Source of the DNA: Paenibacillus_F sp047238265
Lineage (GTDB): Bacteria; Bacillota; Bacilli; Paenibacillales; NBRC-103111
Length of the DNA stretch: 64,000 nt
Direction of reading: 5' to 3'
NCBI RefSeq assembly: GCF_047238265.1
Contig: NZ_JBDFMM010000001.1
Coordinates: forward strand, 5,580,001 to 5,644,000
Positions 42,938 to 50,738 of this stretch are shown in pieces (the first letter of the stretch is position 1; each line of letters starts with the position of its first letter). The translations under genes were made by a program, and so were the position numbers. Under the pieces are notes generated by a model, which was given only the letters and a program-made list of their open reading frames with translations, was not told where the DNA came from and did not search any database.

Positions 42938-43111
42938 TATAATGAACGGAGGGTTATGTGTGGGAACAGTTAATTTCGATCGACTTTACGCAGCTAACTA
43001 AATAGCGCTTAAAGGCCCTGCCCTGTGCAGGGTGATCGGGATTGGTCTGCCTGCTTCATAACCCAAATTAGCCATAGGCTTAAGAGGGCGGGACTTCTCC
43101 GTCCTCTTTTT
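42938..43111 (+). ncRNA. Unassigned ~160-nt small RNA with own promoter and terminator
   Basis: A perfect TATAAT (42938-42943) is followed by a segment whose 5' part GGGTTATG (42951-42958) is complementary to CATAACCC (43057-43064). Inner stems AGTTA/TAACT and CCCTGC/GCAGGG are visible, and AAGAGGGCGG/CCGTCCTCTT plus T5 (43082-43111) forms a strong terminator. The -35 is poor. A GTG at 42958 opens a 15-codon ORF (MWEQLISIDFTQLTK) after GGAGGG, but the predicted RNA start lies within that ribosome site. I could not match it to 6S, tmRNA, T-box or any riboswitch class I know by sequence. Confidence 0.5.
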
Positions 43112-43149
43112 CTATGCCCTCTGCCGCCGTAAGCAAGCCCTTCGTCGCG

Positions 43150-43418
43150 GCCGCCCTCCGGCATCCCTTCGGTGCTCCGGTAACGGAAATGTTGATCAGC
43201 CGCGTGTTCCGTGCCGCCTCACCGTGTGGCCGGACTCTTTCGGGGCAAGAGCCGCTGCCCGCTTCGGGCATCGGCTTTCCCCCGGACGGATGCCGCGGCG
43301 GTGTACGCTGAGGTCCAGGCTGCCGAGCAGCCAGGGGAACACACACGCGTAAGAGACTTCGGGGCACTCGCGTTCCTTTCCGGTCACCCGACACAGGCAG
43401 CGCCTGTGTTTTTTATTT
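43150..43418 (+). promoter_or_regulatory. Structured leader ending in a terminator, before the alpha/beta hydrolase gene
   Basis: Nested complementary segments: CGCGTGTTCC (43201-43210) with GGAACAC..CGCG (43336-43349); CCTCACCG (43217-43224) with CGGTG..GAGG (43299-43313). Local hairpins are CTCTT/AAGAG (43235-43251), GCCCG/CGGGC (43257-43269) and GGCTG/CAGCC. A perfect terminator ACACAGGC-AGC-GCCTGTGT-T6 follows at 43391-43414. The next gene's ribosome site begins only 18 bases later, leaving no room for a promoter, so the gene must be expressed by read-through. This is the logic of a riboswitch or attenuator; no known class recognised. Confidence 0.5.
43391..43414 (+). terminator. Intrinsic terminator/attenuator 33 bases before the hydrolase start
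   Basis: Eight perfect base pairs (ACACAGGC/GCCTGTGT), a three-base loop, then T6AT7. Confidence 0.85.
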
Positions 43419-43446
43419 TTTTCTAAGAATCGGAGGGTATATAAAC

Positions 43447-44292
43447 ATGAGTGAACGAATGATACGCGTTAAGGATATTGAACTCTGCACGGAAAGTTTC
43501 GGGAATCCCGCACATCCGGCTGTCCTGCTCATTATGGGGGCAACGGCTTCCATGCTGTGGTGGGAAGAAGATTTTTGCAGGCTGCTGGCCTCGAAAGGCT
43601 TCTTCGTGATCCGCTACGATAACCGCGACACCGGTCGCTCCGCAACCTCTGAACCGGGTCGTCCCGGGTATACGTTCGAGGACATGGCGGACGATGCCAT
43701 CGCCGTTCTGGACGCCTACGGGGTAGAAAAAGCCCATTTCGCGGGAATGTCCATGGGAGGCATGCTCATTCAGATCATCGCCCTCAGGCATCCGCATCGC
43801 GTGCAGGGCATCTCGCTTCTGAGCACGATGTATTTCGGTCCCGGATGGGAAGAGCTGCCCCCGATGGAAGCGAAGGTCGAAGCTTTCTTTAATTCCATGG
43901 GAGAGATGGACTGGTCCGATCCGCAAGCGCTCCTTCGGAACGCCGTTGACAAATGGCGCATCCTTACGGGGTCCAAGCATTCGTTTGACGAAGAAAGAGT
44001 AACCGCCCTGGCCGAAAAAGACATTGCGAGGGCCCTTAACTACGCGAGCTCTTTCAACCACAGTTTTGTGACAGGCGGAGAAGCCTACCTGGGCCGGAGC
44101 GGCGAGATTCAAGCGCCTGCCCTTGTGATTCACGGCACGGAAGATCCCATCATCCCTTACGGACACGGGGAAGCGCTGCGCGACTCGATTCGGGGTGCTG
44201 AGCTGTTAACGCTTGAGGGTACCGGGCACGAGCTGCCGCGGGCCGAATGGCCCGCCATTATCGGCGGTATCGCCAAATATGCCGCTTTATAA
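43447..44292 (+). CDS. Alpha/beta-fold hydrolase (methylesterase/lipase-like)
   Basis: 281 residues. Nucleophile elbow GMSMGG with Ser102, acid in HGTEDPIIPYGHG, and His in GTGHELPRAEWP complete the triad. DNRDTGRS near residue 58 is typical of the DnrP/RdmC methylesterase and haloperoxidase-like group. Physiological substrate unknown. GGAGGG lies 9 bases before the ATG. Transcription must pass the terminator just upstream, so expression is probably conditional. Confidence 0.87.
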   Translation: MSERMIRVKDIELCTESFGNPAHPAVLLIMGATASMLWWEEDFCRLLASKGFFVIRYDNRDTGRSATSEPGRPGYTFEDMADDAIAVLDAYGVEKAHFAGMSMGGMLIQIIALRHPHRVQGISLLSTMYFGPGWEELPPMEAKVEAFFNSMGEMDWSDPQALLRNAVDKWRILTGSKHSFDEERVTALAEKDIARALNYASSFNHSFVTGGEAYLGRSGEIQAPALVIHGTEDPIIPYGHGEALRDSIRGAELLTLEGTGHELPRAEWPAIIGGIAKYAAL

Positions 44293-44305
44293 CTTGTCAC
44301 GCCAA

Positions 44306-44355
44306 AAAAGCCTTCGAAGCCGCTCTTACAAGCGGTTCCGAAGGCTTTCTTTTGT
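44306..44355 (+). terminator. Terminator after the alpha/beta hydrolase gene
   Basis: AAAGCCTTCGAAGCCGCT pairs with AGCGGTTCCGAAGGCTTT, followed by CTTTT; the A-rich left side allows use from the minus strand too. Confidence 0.8.
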
Positions 44356-44528
44356 AATCCCGCCGCCTAAATGCCGAAAAGCGGCTCATCTGCCTGCACC
44401 CCGGCTCGGGCTTAAAGTGCCGTAGACAACCGCGGAGAAGCTTACGGTTCCTCCTAAGCTCTTCGTCCGGTTTCTCCTCTCCCATGGAGGCTTCGCTTCG
44501 CCGCAGGTGCCGGCACCGGTTCAAAAAG

Positions 44529-45407
44529 TTAAAAAACTTTTTTGAGCATGCTCCACAAAACGTCTGCCGTTATATAAGGTTCTCCGGCATTTATTCGGCG
44601 GACGATTTCGCTCCCCGGCCGGTTAATCCCGTCTTCAATCGAGAAAAAGAGCTCGATCCCCGCCCGTCGGCCTTCTACCGCGACAGCGTCCGTATAAGCC
44701 CCATAGGGAAAAGCCAGCAGACGGCGGTGCTTGCCCGTTTCTTCATCCAGCCTCTTTTCCAGAAAAGCGATGTCGCTGCGGATCCGTGTCCGGTACTCCC
44801 CGTCGATTTCGCCCCGCTTCTTCTGCTCCAGAAACATCCGGGTGATTAGCGCCGGGGTCATCGTCTCCGTCCCGCCTTCGGGGATTTGCCGGTGCAGATT
44901 GTAAGTGTGGTTATAAATGCCCATGCCCGCATCCCTCAGCTCGCGGATCTGATTCCAGTTCAAATGGGGCTCGGCGTCCCGATTGAACTGGTCCGATGAA
45001 ATGCCGACGATAAAGTTGGAAGCCGTCACGCCGTGGTTTTTCAAAATCGGCAGGGCCTCGGTATAAAAGGTTTCGTACCCGTCGTCAAAGGTCAAAACAA
45101 CGGCATTGGGCGGCAATTTCCCGCCTTCCCGCATAAACTGCACAAACTGTTCCATCGGGACGATTCGAAACCCCCGCTCCTTCAGCATCTCCAAATGCTC
45201 CTCAAATTGCCCGGGAGTCACGGTTGATGGAAGATCCTTGCGGTTGCCGGCCGTCTTCCGGATATCATGGTACAGCAGGACGATGGCTTTATTCTCGTAA
45301 TAGACCGGACCTGCCCCCTTGCCCCTTCCATTCCGGTCCCATCCCACCGCAAGAATCAGAAGAATCCCCAAGACGATGCCGCAGGCCGCCAAAACTATGT
45401 TTTTCAT
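44529..45407 (-). CDS. Membrane-anchored polysaccharide deacetylase
   Basis: 292 residues. An N-terminal membrane helix (NIVLAACGIVLGILLILAVG) anchors an extracellular NodB-type domain: metal-binding Asp pair in LTFDDGYETF, HTYNLH in place of the usual HxxxH (one residue longer spacing), and AFPYGAYTD as motif 3. The YHDI opening is like PgaB/IcaB poly-N-acetylglucosamine deacetylases. Probably deacetylates a wall or capsule amino-sugar polymer. Transcribed alone. Confidence 0.87.
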   Translation of the reverse strand: MKNIVLAACGIVLGILLILAVGWDRNGRGKGAGPVYYENKAIVLLYHDIRKTAGNRKDLPSTVTPGQFEEHLEMLKERGFRIVPMEQFVQFMREGGKLPPNAVVLTFDDGYETFYTEALPILKNHGVTASNFIVGISSDQFNRDAEPHLNWNQIRELRDAGMGIYNHTYNLHRQIPEGGTETMTPALITRMFLEQKKRGEIDGEYRTRIRSDIAFLEKRLDEETGKHRRLLAFPYGAYTDAVAVEGRRAGIELFFSIEDGINRPGSEIVRRINAGEPYITADVLWSMLKKVF

Positions 45408-45500
45408 TCCTATGCTAACCTCTCATACTCCGTCGTAATAAGCGCACTATACTATAGTCGTAAGCGGACGGTTCCGGGTTCAAACCGATGAATGCAGCAC

Positions 45501-45562
45501 AAAAAAATCCCTTCTGACGGCACGCATGCAACCTTCCGGTCAACATCCTGTCTAAGAAGGGA
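45501..45562 (-). terminator. Long hairpin terminator downstream of the MarR gene
   Basis: TCCCTTCT and AGAAGGGA arms enclose a 39-base loop that contains further complementarity (GACCGG/CCGTC). T7 follows on the minus strand. Confidence 0.65.
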
Positions 45563-45665
45563 CTTATCGGATCTATTCGGTTATCCGGCTTCTCCGCTTG
45601 CCCGCGGTTGGCGGTTTCTTCCGGCTCAATTATAGCAGGTTTTGCGGATAGGAAGAGCTTTTAAA

Positions 45666-46094
45666 TCACTTTTTCTCCCAATCGGCGAGAGAAAGATTCA
45701 GCTTTTCCAAGGTTTCCTCCAGCCGGGAAAGCTCCGCTTCAGGCCAGCTTCCCAAAATCTCCGAATACGCTCCGATGCGCGCTCTGCGGACATTGCCGAA
45801 CACCTCTCTGCCACGGGGAGTTATTTCAATCAGGCTTGTCCGGCCGTTTCTCTGGTCGGGAGAGCGTCTGATAAACTGCTTCGCTTCCAGTGCCGCGATT
45901 TGTCTGCTCGCCGTCGATACGTTAAGCCGGAGTTCGTCGGCGATCGCATGGATGGCCACGGGCTCGCTCTCCTCAAGTTTGCTCAGCAGGATATAGCCGG
46001 AACGGTCCAGTTCGCCGAGCTTGGGGCTGATGGCCGTCGTCAGGCGCACGAGCAGGGCGATTTCGTATTCGATCTTCTCCAAAATATCCTTCAT
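45666..46094 (-). CDS. MarR-family transcriptional regulator
   Basis: 142 residues. Winged helix with VAIHAIADELRLNVSTASRQIAALEAKQFIRRSPDQRNGRTSLIEITPRG, the classic MarR wing. Divergent from an MFS drug-type exporter, with a perfect TTGTAT-C-ATACAA palindrome at that gene's promoter. Expected to repress the exporter until a toxic ligand binds. GGAAGGAG lies before the ATG. Confidence 0.92.
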   Translation of the reverse strand: MKDILEKIEYEIALLVRLTTAISPKLGELDRSGYILLSKLEESEPVAIHAIADELRLNVSTASRQIAALEAKQFIRRSPDQRNGRTSLIEITPRGREVFGNVRRARIGAYSEILGSWPEAELSRLEETLEKLNLSLADWEKK

Positions 46095-46276
46095 GTCGGC
46101 TCCTTCCCGCGCTTCCGCAGGCTCTCAATTGATTACTTTTAGGATACATTCGGACGCTTGTATTATGCAATCTCGGTTCCATATAAAATCAGGCGGGACC
46201 CTCTTAACGATCCCTTCACAGAAGAAAACCCGGTTATTGCCGGTTGATTTATCCGCGTTTTGGTGTATACTGCAAT

Positions 46277-46299
46277 TTGTATCATACAACTTGTATAAT
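46277..46299. promoter_or_regulatory. MarR operator overlapping the MFS exporter promoter
   Basis: The perfect palindrome TTGTAT-C-ATACAA (46277-46289) is immediately followed by TTGTATAAT, whose TATAAT (46294-46299) is a good -10 box for the exporter gene. Confidence 0.6.
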
Positions 46300-46338
46300 G
46301 AAATATATAAAATCCTATGCTTCCGGGAGGTCTTTTTT

Positions 46339-48003
46339 ATGACCCAGCTTACTGCACCTGGGACCGGCTCCGCCGCAGGTACGCGAATCAGAAGGATTCC
46401 ATCCCATCTGATTATTTCCGTCCTGACGATTTTGACGATCGGTCCCCAATATTTTCTGAACGTCTCGTTCATTCTCAATCAGACCCTGATTCAAAGTACG
46501 CTGACCTCGAGCTCGAAGGGCCTGCTGCTGCTGTCCATCGTGTCCAATCTGGCCTTCGCTCTCTGCGTCCCGATCGGACCTGCGGTTACCAGGCGCTATG
46601 GCATACGCAGAAGCTATTCCGCATTTATGCTCGTATTTCTTCTGGGGTCGCTGCTCAACCTGCTGTCCCCCAACATGGGGCTTCTTCTGCTGGGAAGAAT
46701 TTTGCAGGGCCTCGGATCAGGCTCGCTATTCCTTACGATTCTGCCCGTGAGTCTCCGCTCCTTCCCTAACCGGGTGCGCAACCGGTTCCTGCTGCTCGCC
46801 GTCGGAGGCTTGTTCGGCTCGTCCGCCGTCGGGGCCCTGCTCGGTTCCCTGTCCCTGACGTCGGATACGTGGCGCTGGCTGTTTGCCTTAAGCGCCGTAA
46901 CGTCCATCCTGTGCCTGCTGGTCGGGCCTTCCGCTCTTCCGGCGGAACCTTCATCGCCGGCCTCAAGGCCCGCGCCGGACAAAAGCGGCATCGCTGCGCT
47001 GACTCTCTTCATGTCGGTGCTGACGGTTCCGCTCTACTATTTGCAGGAAAAAGGGCCGGGTTCGCTCTATGTCTGGCCGTTCTTCGTTATCTGTCTGCTG
47101 CTGCTCATCCTCTTCCTGACGCTTGATTACGGTAAGGAGAACCCGCTGCTGCCATGGAGAGCACTCCTGTTCTCCAAGCCTGTGTTCGGCACTGTGATGA
47201 GCATAGCCAGCCACATCTCACTGATTATTGTTCTGGCCGGCACCAACGGAGTGCTGCGAAGCGTGCGGGAGATTCCTTTTATGAACCTCACGTACTTTTA
47301 TCTCTGGTTTTTCATAGGCATCATGGCGTCCGCTCTGCTCTGCACGGTTTTGTACGATCGCCTGGGTCCGGGAATTCTCGGATTCATCGGCTCTCTCGCA
47401 GTCATCGCGGTCAGCCTTCAATGGCTGCATCTGGACGCGGAGGTTCCTTTGTCCACCATGTATATGCAGATCGCCTGTCTGGGCGGCGGCATCTCCATGA
47501 CGCTGATCTCGGGCGCGCTCGGCACGGCCATGGCGGGCAACCTGCACCACGCGGCTCTGCGCTCGGTATCCCTGCACTTCATGCGCAATCTCGCGGGCGC
47601 CGTAGCCGCTCCGTTCGTCGGCCGGTTTCTGTTCCGTCACAGCGCCGTGCACTATGAAACGCTCCGCAACCAGATGAACGTGACCAATCCGGCCCTGAAC
47701 GCCAAAATATCCGAGCTGGCAGGCCGTCTGACAGCCGGGGGTCTTTCCGCCGCGGAAGCGAAAAAGACGGCGGCTTCCACGCTTCTCATAGAGGTAAAAA
47801 AAACGGCGCTTCTCGGCGCTTATCAAAATTTGTTCACATTTTTGCTGGTGCTCGGCATCGTCATGCTGCTGGCTTCAACCGGTAAGGCACTGACTGGAAA
47901 AGGACGCTCGCTTGTCCAGAAAGAACAGGCCGCAAAAGCTCGGTCCGCGCAGGATACGGCCCCTGTTTTAGCCCTTCCGAAGCCCCCGCGAGAGCATATC
48001 TGA
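46339..48003 (+). CDS. MFS transporter, DHA2 (14-helix) drug-exporter type
   Basis: 554 residues, about 14 membrane helices. The start at 46339 has GGGAGG 8 bases upstream; the open frame to 46021 is not coding. RRYGIRRSYSAFMLVFLLGSLLNLL and LLLGRILQGLGSG correspond to MFS motifs A and C-like positions of DHA2 exporters. The C-terminal ~60 residues are cytoplasmic. With the divergent MarR repressor this forms an inducible efflux module for an unknown toxic compound. Confidence 0.9.
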   Translation: MTQLTAPGTGSAAGTRIRRIPSHLIISVLTILTIGPQYFLNVSFILNQTLIQSTLTSSSKGLLLLSIVSNLAFALCVPIGPAVTRRYGIRRSYSAFMLVFLLGSLLNLLSPNMGLLLLGRILQGLGSGSLFLTILPVSLRSFPNRVRNRFLLLAVGGLFGSSAVGALLGSLSLTSDTWRWLFALSAVTSILCLLVGPSALPAEPSSPASRPAPDKSGIAALTLFMSVLTVPLYYLQEKGPGSLYVWPFFVICLLLLILFLTLDYGKENPLLPWRALLFSKPVFGTVMSIASHISLIIVLAGTNGVLRSVREIPFMNLTYFYLWFFIGIMASALLCTVLYDRLGPGILGFIGSLAVIAVSLQWLHLDAEVPLSTMYMQIACLGGGISMTLISGALGTAMAGNLHHAALRSVSLHFMRNLAGAVAAPFVGRFLFRHSAVHYETLRNQMNVTNPALNAKISELAGRLTAGGLSAAEAKKTAASTLLIEVKKTALLGAYQNLFTFLLVLGIVMLLASTGKALTGKGRSLVQKEQAAKARSAQDTAPVLALPKPPREHI

Positions 48004-48168
48004 CGCTAAAATCGTACATTAATCATCCAGTGGTCAAATAAAATTCGGATTTTGCTATCGACCTTTTTTATCGCCCTATAAAGCATTTTTTATGGAAATA
48101 TGGTTGCTCTCCCATTAAAAACATGTAATAGTATTAGAAAATTAAACCGAACAAGGCTGGTGAAGTGA

Positions 48169-49551
48169 ATGGGAGTATCGCTAGGAGGCAAGGCCGTAAA
48201 CGAAGTGGCGGCAAGAAAGTATATTGAAGAAGTTTATCAGACTGTTTTACAGCGTAATTCGAATCAATATGAATTCCAGCAAGCCGTTAAGGAAATCGTG
48301 GAATCCCTCGTTCCCGTTTTCGCCAAAAACCCGCATTACATGAAAGCCGGTATTCTCGAAAGACTAGTCGAGCCGGAGAGGCTCGTTTCATTCCGTGTTC
48401 CCTGGGTGGACGACCAAGGCAATGTTAGGGTAAACCGCGGTTTCCGCGTTCAGTTCAACAGCGCCATCGGGCCTTACAAAGGCGGACTCCGGTTCCATCC
48501 TTCCGTTAACGAGAGCATCATCAAATTTCTCGGCTTCGAGCAAATTTTCAAAAATTCCCTGACCGGTCTGCCGATCGGCGGCGGTAAAGGCGGATCGGAC
48601 TTCGATCCCAAGGGCAAATCCGACGGGGAAGTCATGCGCTTCACGCAAAGCTTCATGACGGAGCTTTGTAAATATATCGGCCAAGATACGGACGTTCCTG
48701 CCGGAGATATCGGTGTAGGAGCCCGTGAAATCGGCTACATGTTCGGACAGTACAAACGGATCCGCGGCGGTTTCGAAGCGGGCGTCCTGACCGGTAAAGG
48801 CGTTGTTTACGGAGGCAGCTTGGCCCGTCCGGAAGCGACCGGCTACGGCACCGTTTATTTCGTGCACGAAATGCTTCATGCCAAAGGACTGAGCTTCGAC
48901 GGAAGCACCGTCGTCGTATCCGGCTCCGGCAACGTGGCGATCTACGCCATGCAGAAAGCCCAGCAGTTCGGCGCGAGAGTAGTGGCCTGCAGCGATTCCG
49001 GCGGCTATATCTACGATCCGAACGGCATCAATGTGGAGACGGTCCGTCAGCTGAAGGAAGTCGAGAGAAAACGGATCAGCGAGTATACGCTCCTCCATCC
49101 CGGTTCCTTCTACCATGAAGGCTGCGAGAAGATCTGGACGATTCCTTGCGATATCGCCCTCCCGTGCGCGACGCAGAACGAAATCGACATCACGTCCGCC
49201 AAGACGCTCATCGGCAACGGTGTAAAAGCAGTCGGAGAAGGCGCGAATATGCCGACGACGCTTGACGCCATCGACGCGTTCCTGGAGGCAGGCGTTCTTT
49301 TCGGCCCGGCCAAAGCAGCCAACGCCGGAGGCGTGGCGGTATCCGCGCTGGAAATGTCGCAGAACAGCATGCGCCAATCCTGGACGTTCGAAGAGGTGGA
49401 TGCGAAGCTCCACCAGATTATGAAGAACATTTACCAGGCTTCGATTGAGGCTGCCGCCGAGTACGATCACGCGGACAACCTGGTCGTAGGCGCGAACATC
49501 GCGGGCTTTAAGAAAGTGGCCGACGCCATGATCGCCCAAGGCATCATTTAA
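48169..49551 (+). CDS. gdhA: NADP-specific glutamate dehydrogenase
   Basis: 460 residues, the length of the hexameric NADP enzyme (E. coli GdhA 447), longer than the NAD-type RocG/GudB. GGLRFHPSVN and the active-site PIGGGKGGSDFDPKGKS carry the substrate and catalytic lysines; GSGNVAIYAMQKA is the dinucleotide fold. Catalyses 2-oxoglutarate + NH4+ + NADPH to glutamate, i.e. ammonium assimilation. The ribosome site is weak (GGTGAAGTG). Monocistronic, terminator follows. Confidence 0.95.
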   Translation: MGVSLGGKAVNEVAARKYIEEVYQTVLQRNSNQYEFQQAVKEIVESLVPVFAKNPHYMKAGILERLVEPERLVSFRVPWVDDQGNVRVNRGFRVQFNSAIGPYKGGLRFHPSVNESIIKFLGFEQIFKNSLTGLPIGGGKGGSDFDPKGKSDGEVMRFTQSFMTELCKYIGQDTDVPAGDIGVGAREIGYMFGQYKRIRGGFEAGVLTGKGVVYGGSLARPEATGYGTVYFVHEMLHAKGLSFDGSTVVVSGSGNVAIYAMQKAQQFGARVVACSDSGGYIYDPNGINVETVRQLKEVERKRISEYTLLHPGSFYHEGCEKIWTIPCDIALPCATQNEIDITSAKTLIGNGVKAVGEGANMPTTLDAIDAFLEAGVLFGPAKAANAGGVAVSALEMSQNSMRQSWTFEEVDAKLHQIMKNIYQASIEAAAEYDHADNLVVGANIAGFKKVADAMIAQGII

Positions 49552-49573
49552 TCTGACTTCTGCCCGGACATAT

Positions 49574-49621
49574 ACATGAAAAGCCTCACCGCCTTTTTTA
49601 AGGCCGGTCGAGGCTTTTTTT
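49574..49621 (+). terminator. Terminator after gdhA
   Basis: AAAGCCTCACCG pairs imperfectly with CGGTCGAGGCTTT, then T7. Confidence 0.8.
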
Positions 49622-49696
49622 GATCACCTAAGGCGGAACAATCGAATTCCGCCGTATCGGCTGCTTGGGGTCCCAAACCGGTATGGGAGCGGAGAG

Positions 49697-49780
49697 CTAC
49701 TTCTTCAGCAGCCAAACAACTCCCGCCGTTACCGCAAATATAACCACCGTCGTCAGCATGTTCTTCAGCATCTTTTTCAT
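49697..49780 (-). CDS. 27-residue single-helix membrane peptide
   Basis: MKKMLKNMLTTVVIFAVTAG continues with VVWLLKK. A perfect GGGGAGG ribosome site lies 8 bases before the ATG. Lysines flank a ~17-residue hydrophobic helix, the usual design of small inner-membrane regulatory peptides. Too short for most gene finders. No family recognised; a toxin-like or accessory role is speculation. Confidence 0.6.
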   Translation of the reverse strand: MKKMLKNMLTTVVIFAVTAGVVWLLKK

Positions 49781-49793
49781 CCGTATTTCCTCC

Positions 49794-50566
49794 CCTGATT
49801 GTGTATGTGTTACTTATCAAAACGCTTGCGGTTGGTTGTAAACGATCAGCCTGAGTGTGATAAATCCCGCGGCCCATATCATTGAGCACAGGCAGCCGGA
49901 TAGAGCCGAGGCTCCCTCCTTTGATCAGCTTCACCATCGCTTCCGGGAAATGCCGGGTCGGCGCTCTCTTTTCGGAGAGCTTTAGACATCGGCGTCCGCT
50001 CCGGCGATTGCATACCCGGGGCGCCGGCAGTCTCTGCAAGCCGGAGCATGGCCGGCAGTGCGGACAGCGCCTGCGGCGGACGCCAGAGCCGGGCCGGGGC
50101 AGCCTCCGCAGCGGGCATTCCGGCCTCGGCCGATGCCTCCGCGGCGAAGGAAGCTCCTCTGCCGTCCGGCACAGCCTCGCCTCAGCCGCCCCCGGAGAGC
50201 TTGAGTCCGCCGTCAGAGACGCTCCAGGGGACTCCTGAGACACGGGAAACCCCGGATGGCCATTCTGGTCTATCCGTTCGTTTCGGCGGCACTGACTGCC
50301 TCCTGCGGGCTCTGCGAGAGATGGCCGCTCTCCTCCGGCTCACTCTCTACCTTTTCCGATCCGAACTGAGTCCTCGAAGATGAACAGATCCAGGTCGGTG
50401 GCCGGACAGCATTCGAAATGAAGCCGCCTACTCCGAACCGCTTCGCTTGCCGATCCTCGTTTCTTTGGCACGGGTCAAGCCGACCTGCCGTTATATTGAC
50501 ATGTTTCCGTTTCAAGTATCGTCATGGGGATTCTCCTGTTGGATAAAATCGGTCCGGCCGTTATGC
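49794..50566. other. GC-rich region without a supported gene
   Basis: Several open frames exist on both strands, but none has a ribosome site plus family-like sequence. A 16-codon ORF on the minus strand (MTILETETCQYNGRSA, 50476-50526) has an AGGAGA site but stops early; it could be the start of a decayed gene running toward 49.9 kb. Confidence 0.5.
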
Positions 50567-50629
50567 AAAAAAGAAACCGTTCTTGCAGGCGAAGGCATCG
50601 AAATCCCCCCTGCCTGAATAAGCGGTTTC
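50567..50629 (-). terminator. Terminator after the GntR-SBP regulator gene
   Basis: GAAACCG..TTCAGGC pairs with GCCTGC..CGGTTTC, followed by T6 on the minus strand, 110 bases past the stop. Confidence 0.8.
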
Positions 50630-50738
50630 ACTATCTTGTGGAAAGTGATGCGGCACATTTATTCTACTACTACTTTCAAGCCTGTGAGGAAACGAAATAC
50701 CCGGCGGTATGCGGGGTAACCCAATGGAATCGTCCGGG

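Noticed and set aside
42944..43111. tmRNA, 6S RNA or T-box
   Set aside because: No tRNA-like 3' domain with CCA, no T-box AGGGTGG-type motif, and no 6S-like long closing helix; left as unassigned RNA.
43080..43394. 104-codon minus-strand ORF over the structured leader
   Set aside because: No ribosome site, no recognisable family, and it runs across both the leader and its terminator region; the complementarity pattern argues for RNA instead.
49548..50243. 231-codon minus-strand frame after gdhA
   Set aside because: It crosses the gdhA terminator, has no ribosome site and has a composition typical of non-coding frames; the small 27-residue ORF inside it in another frame is better supported.
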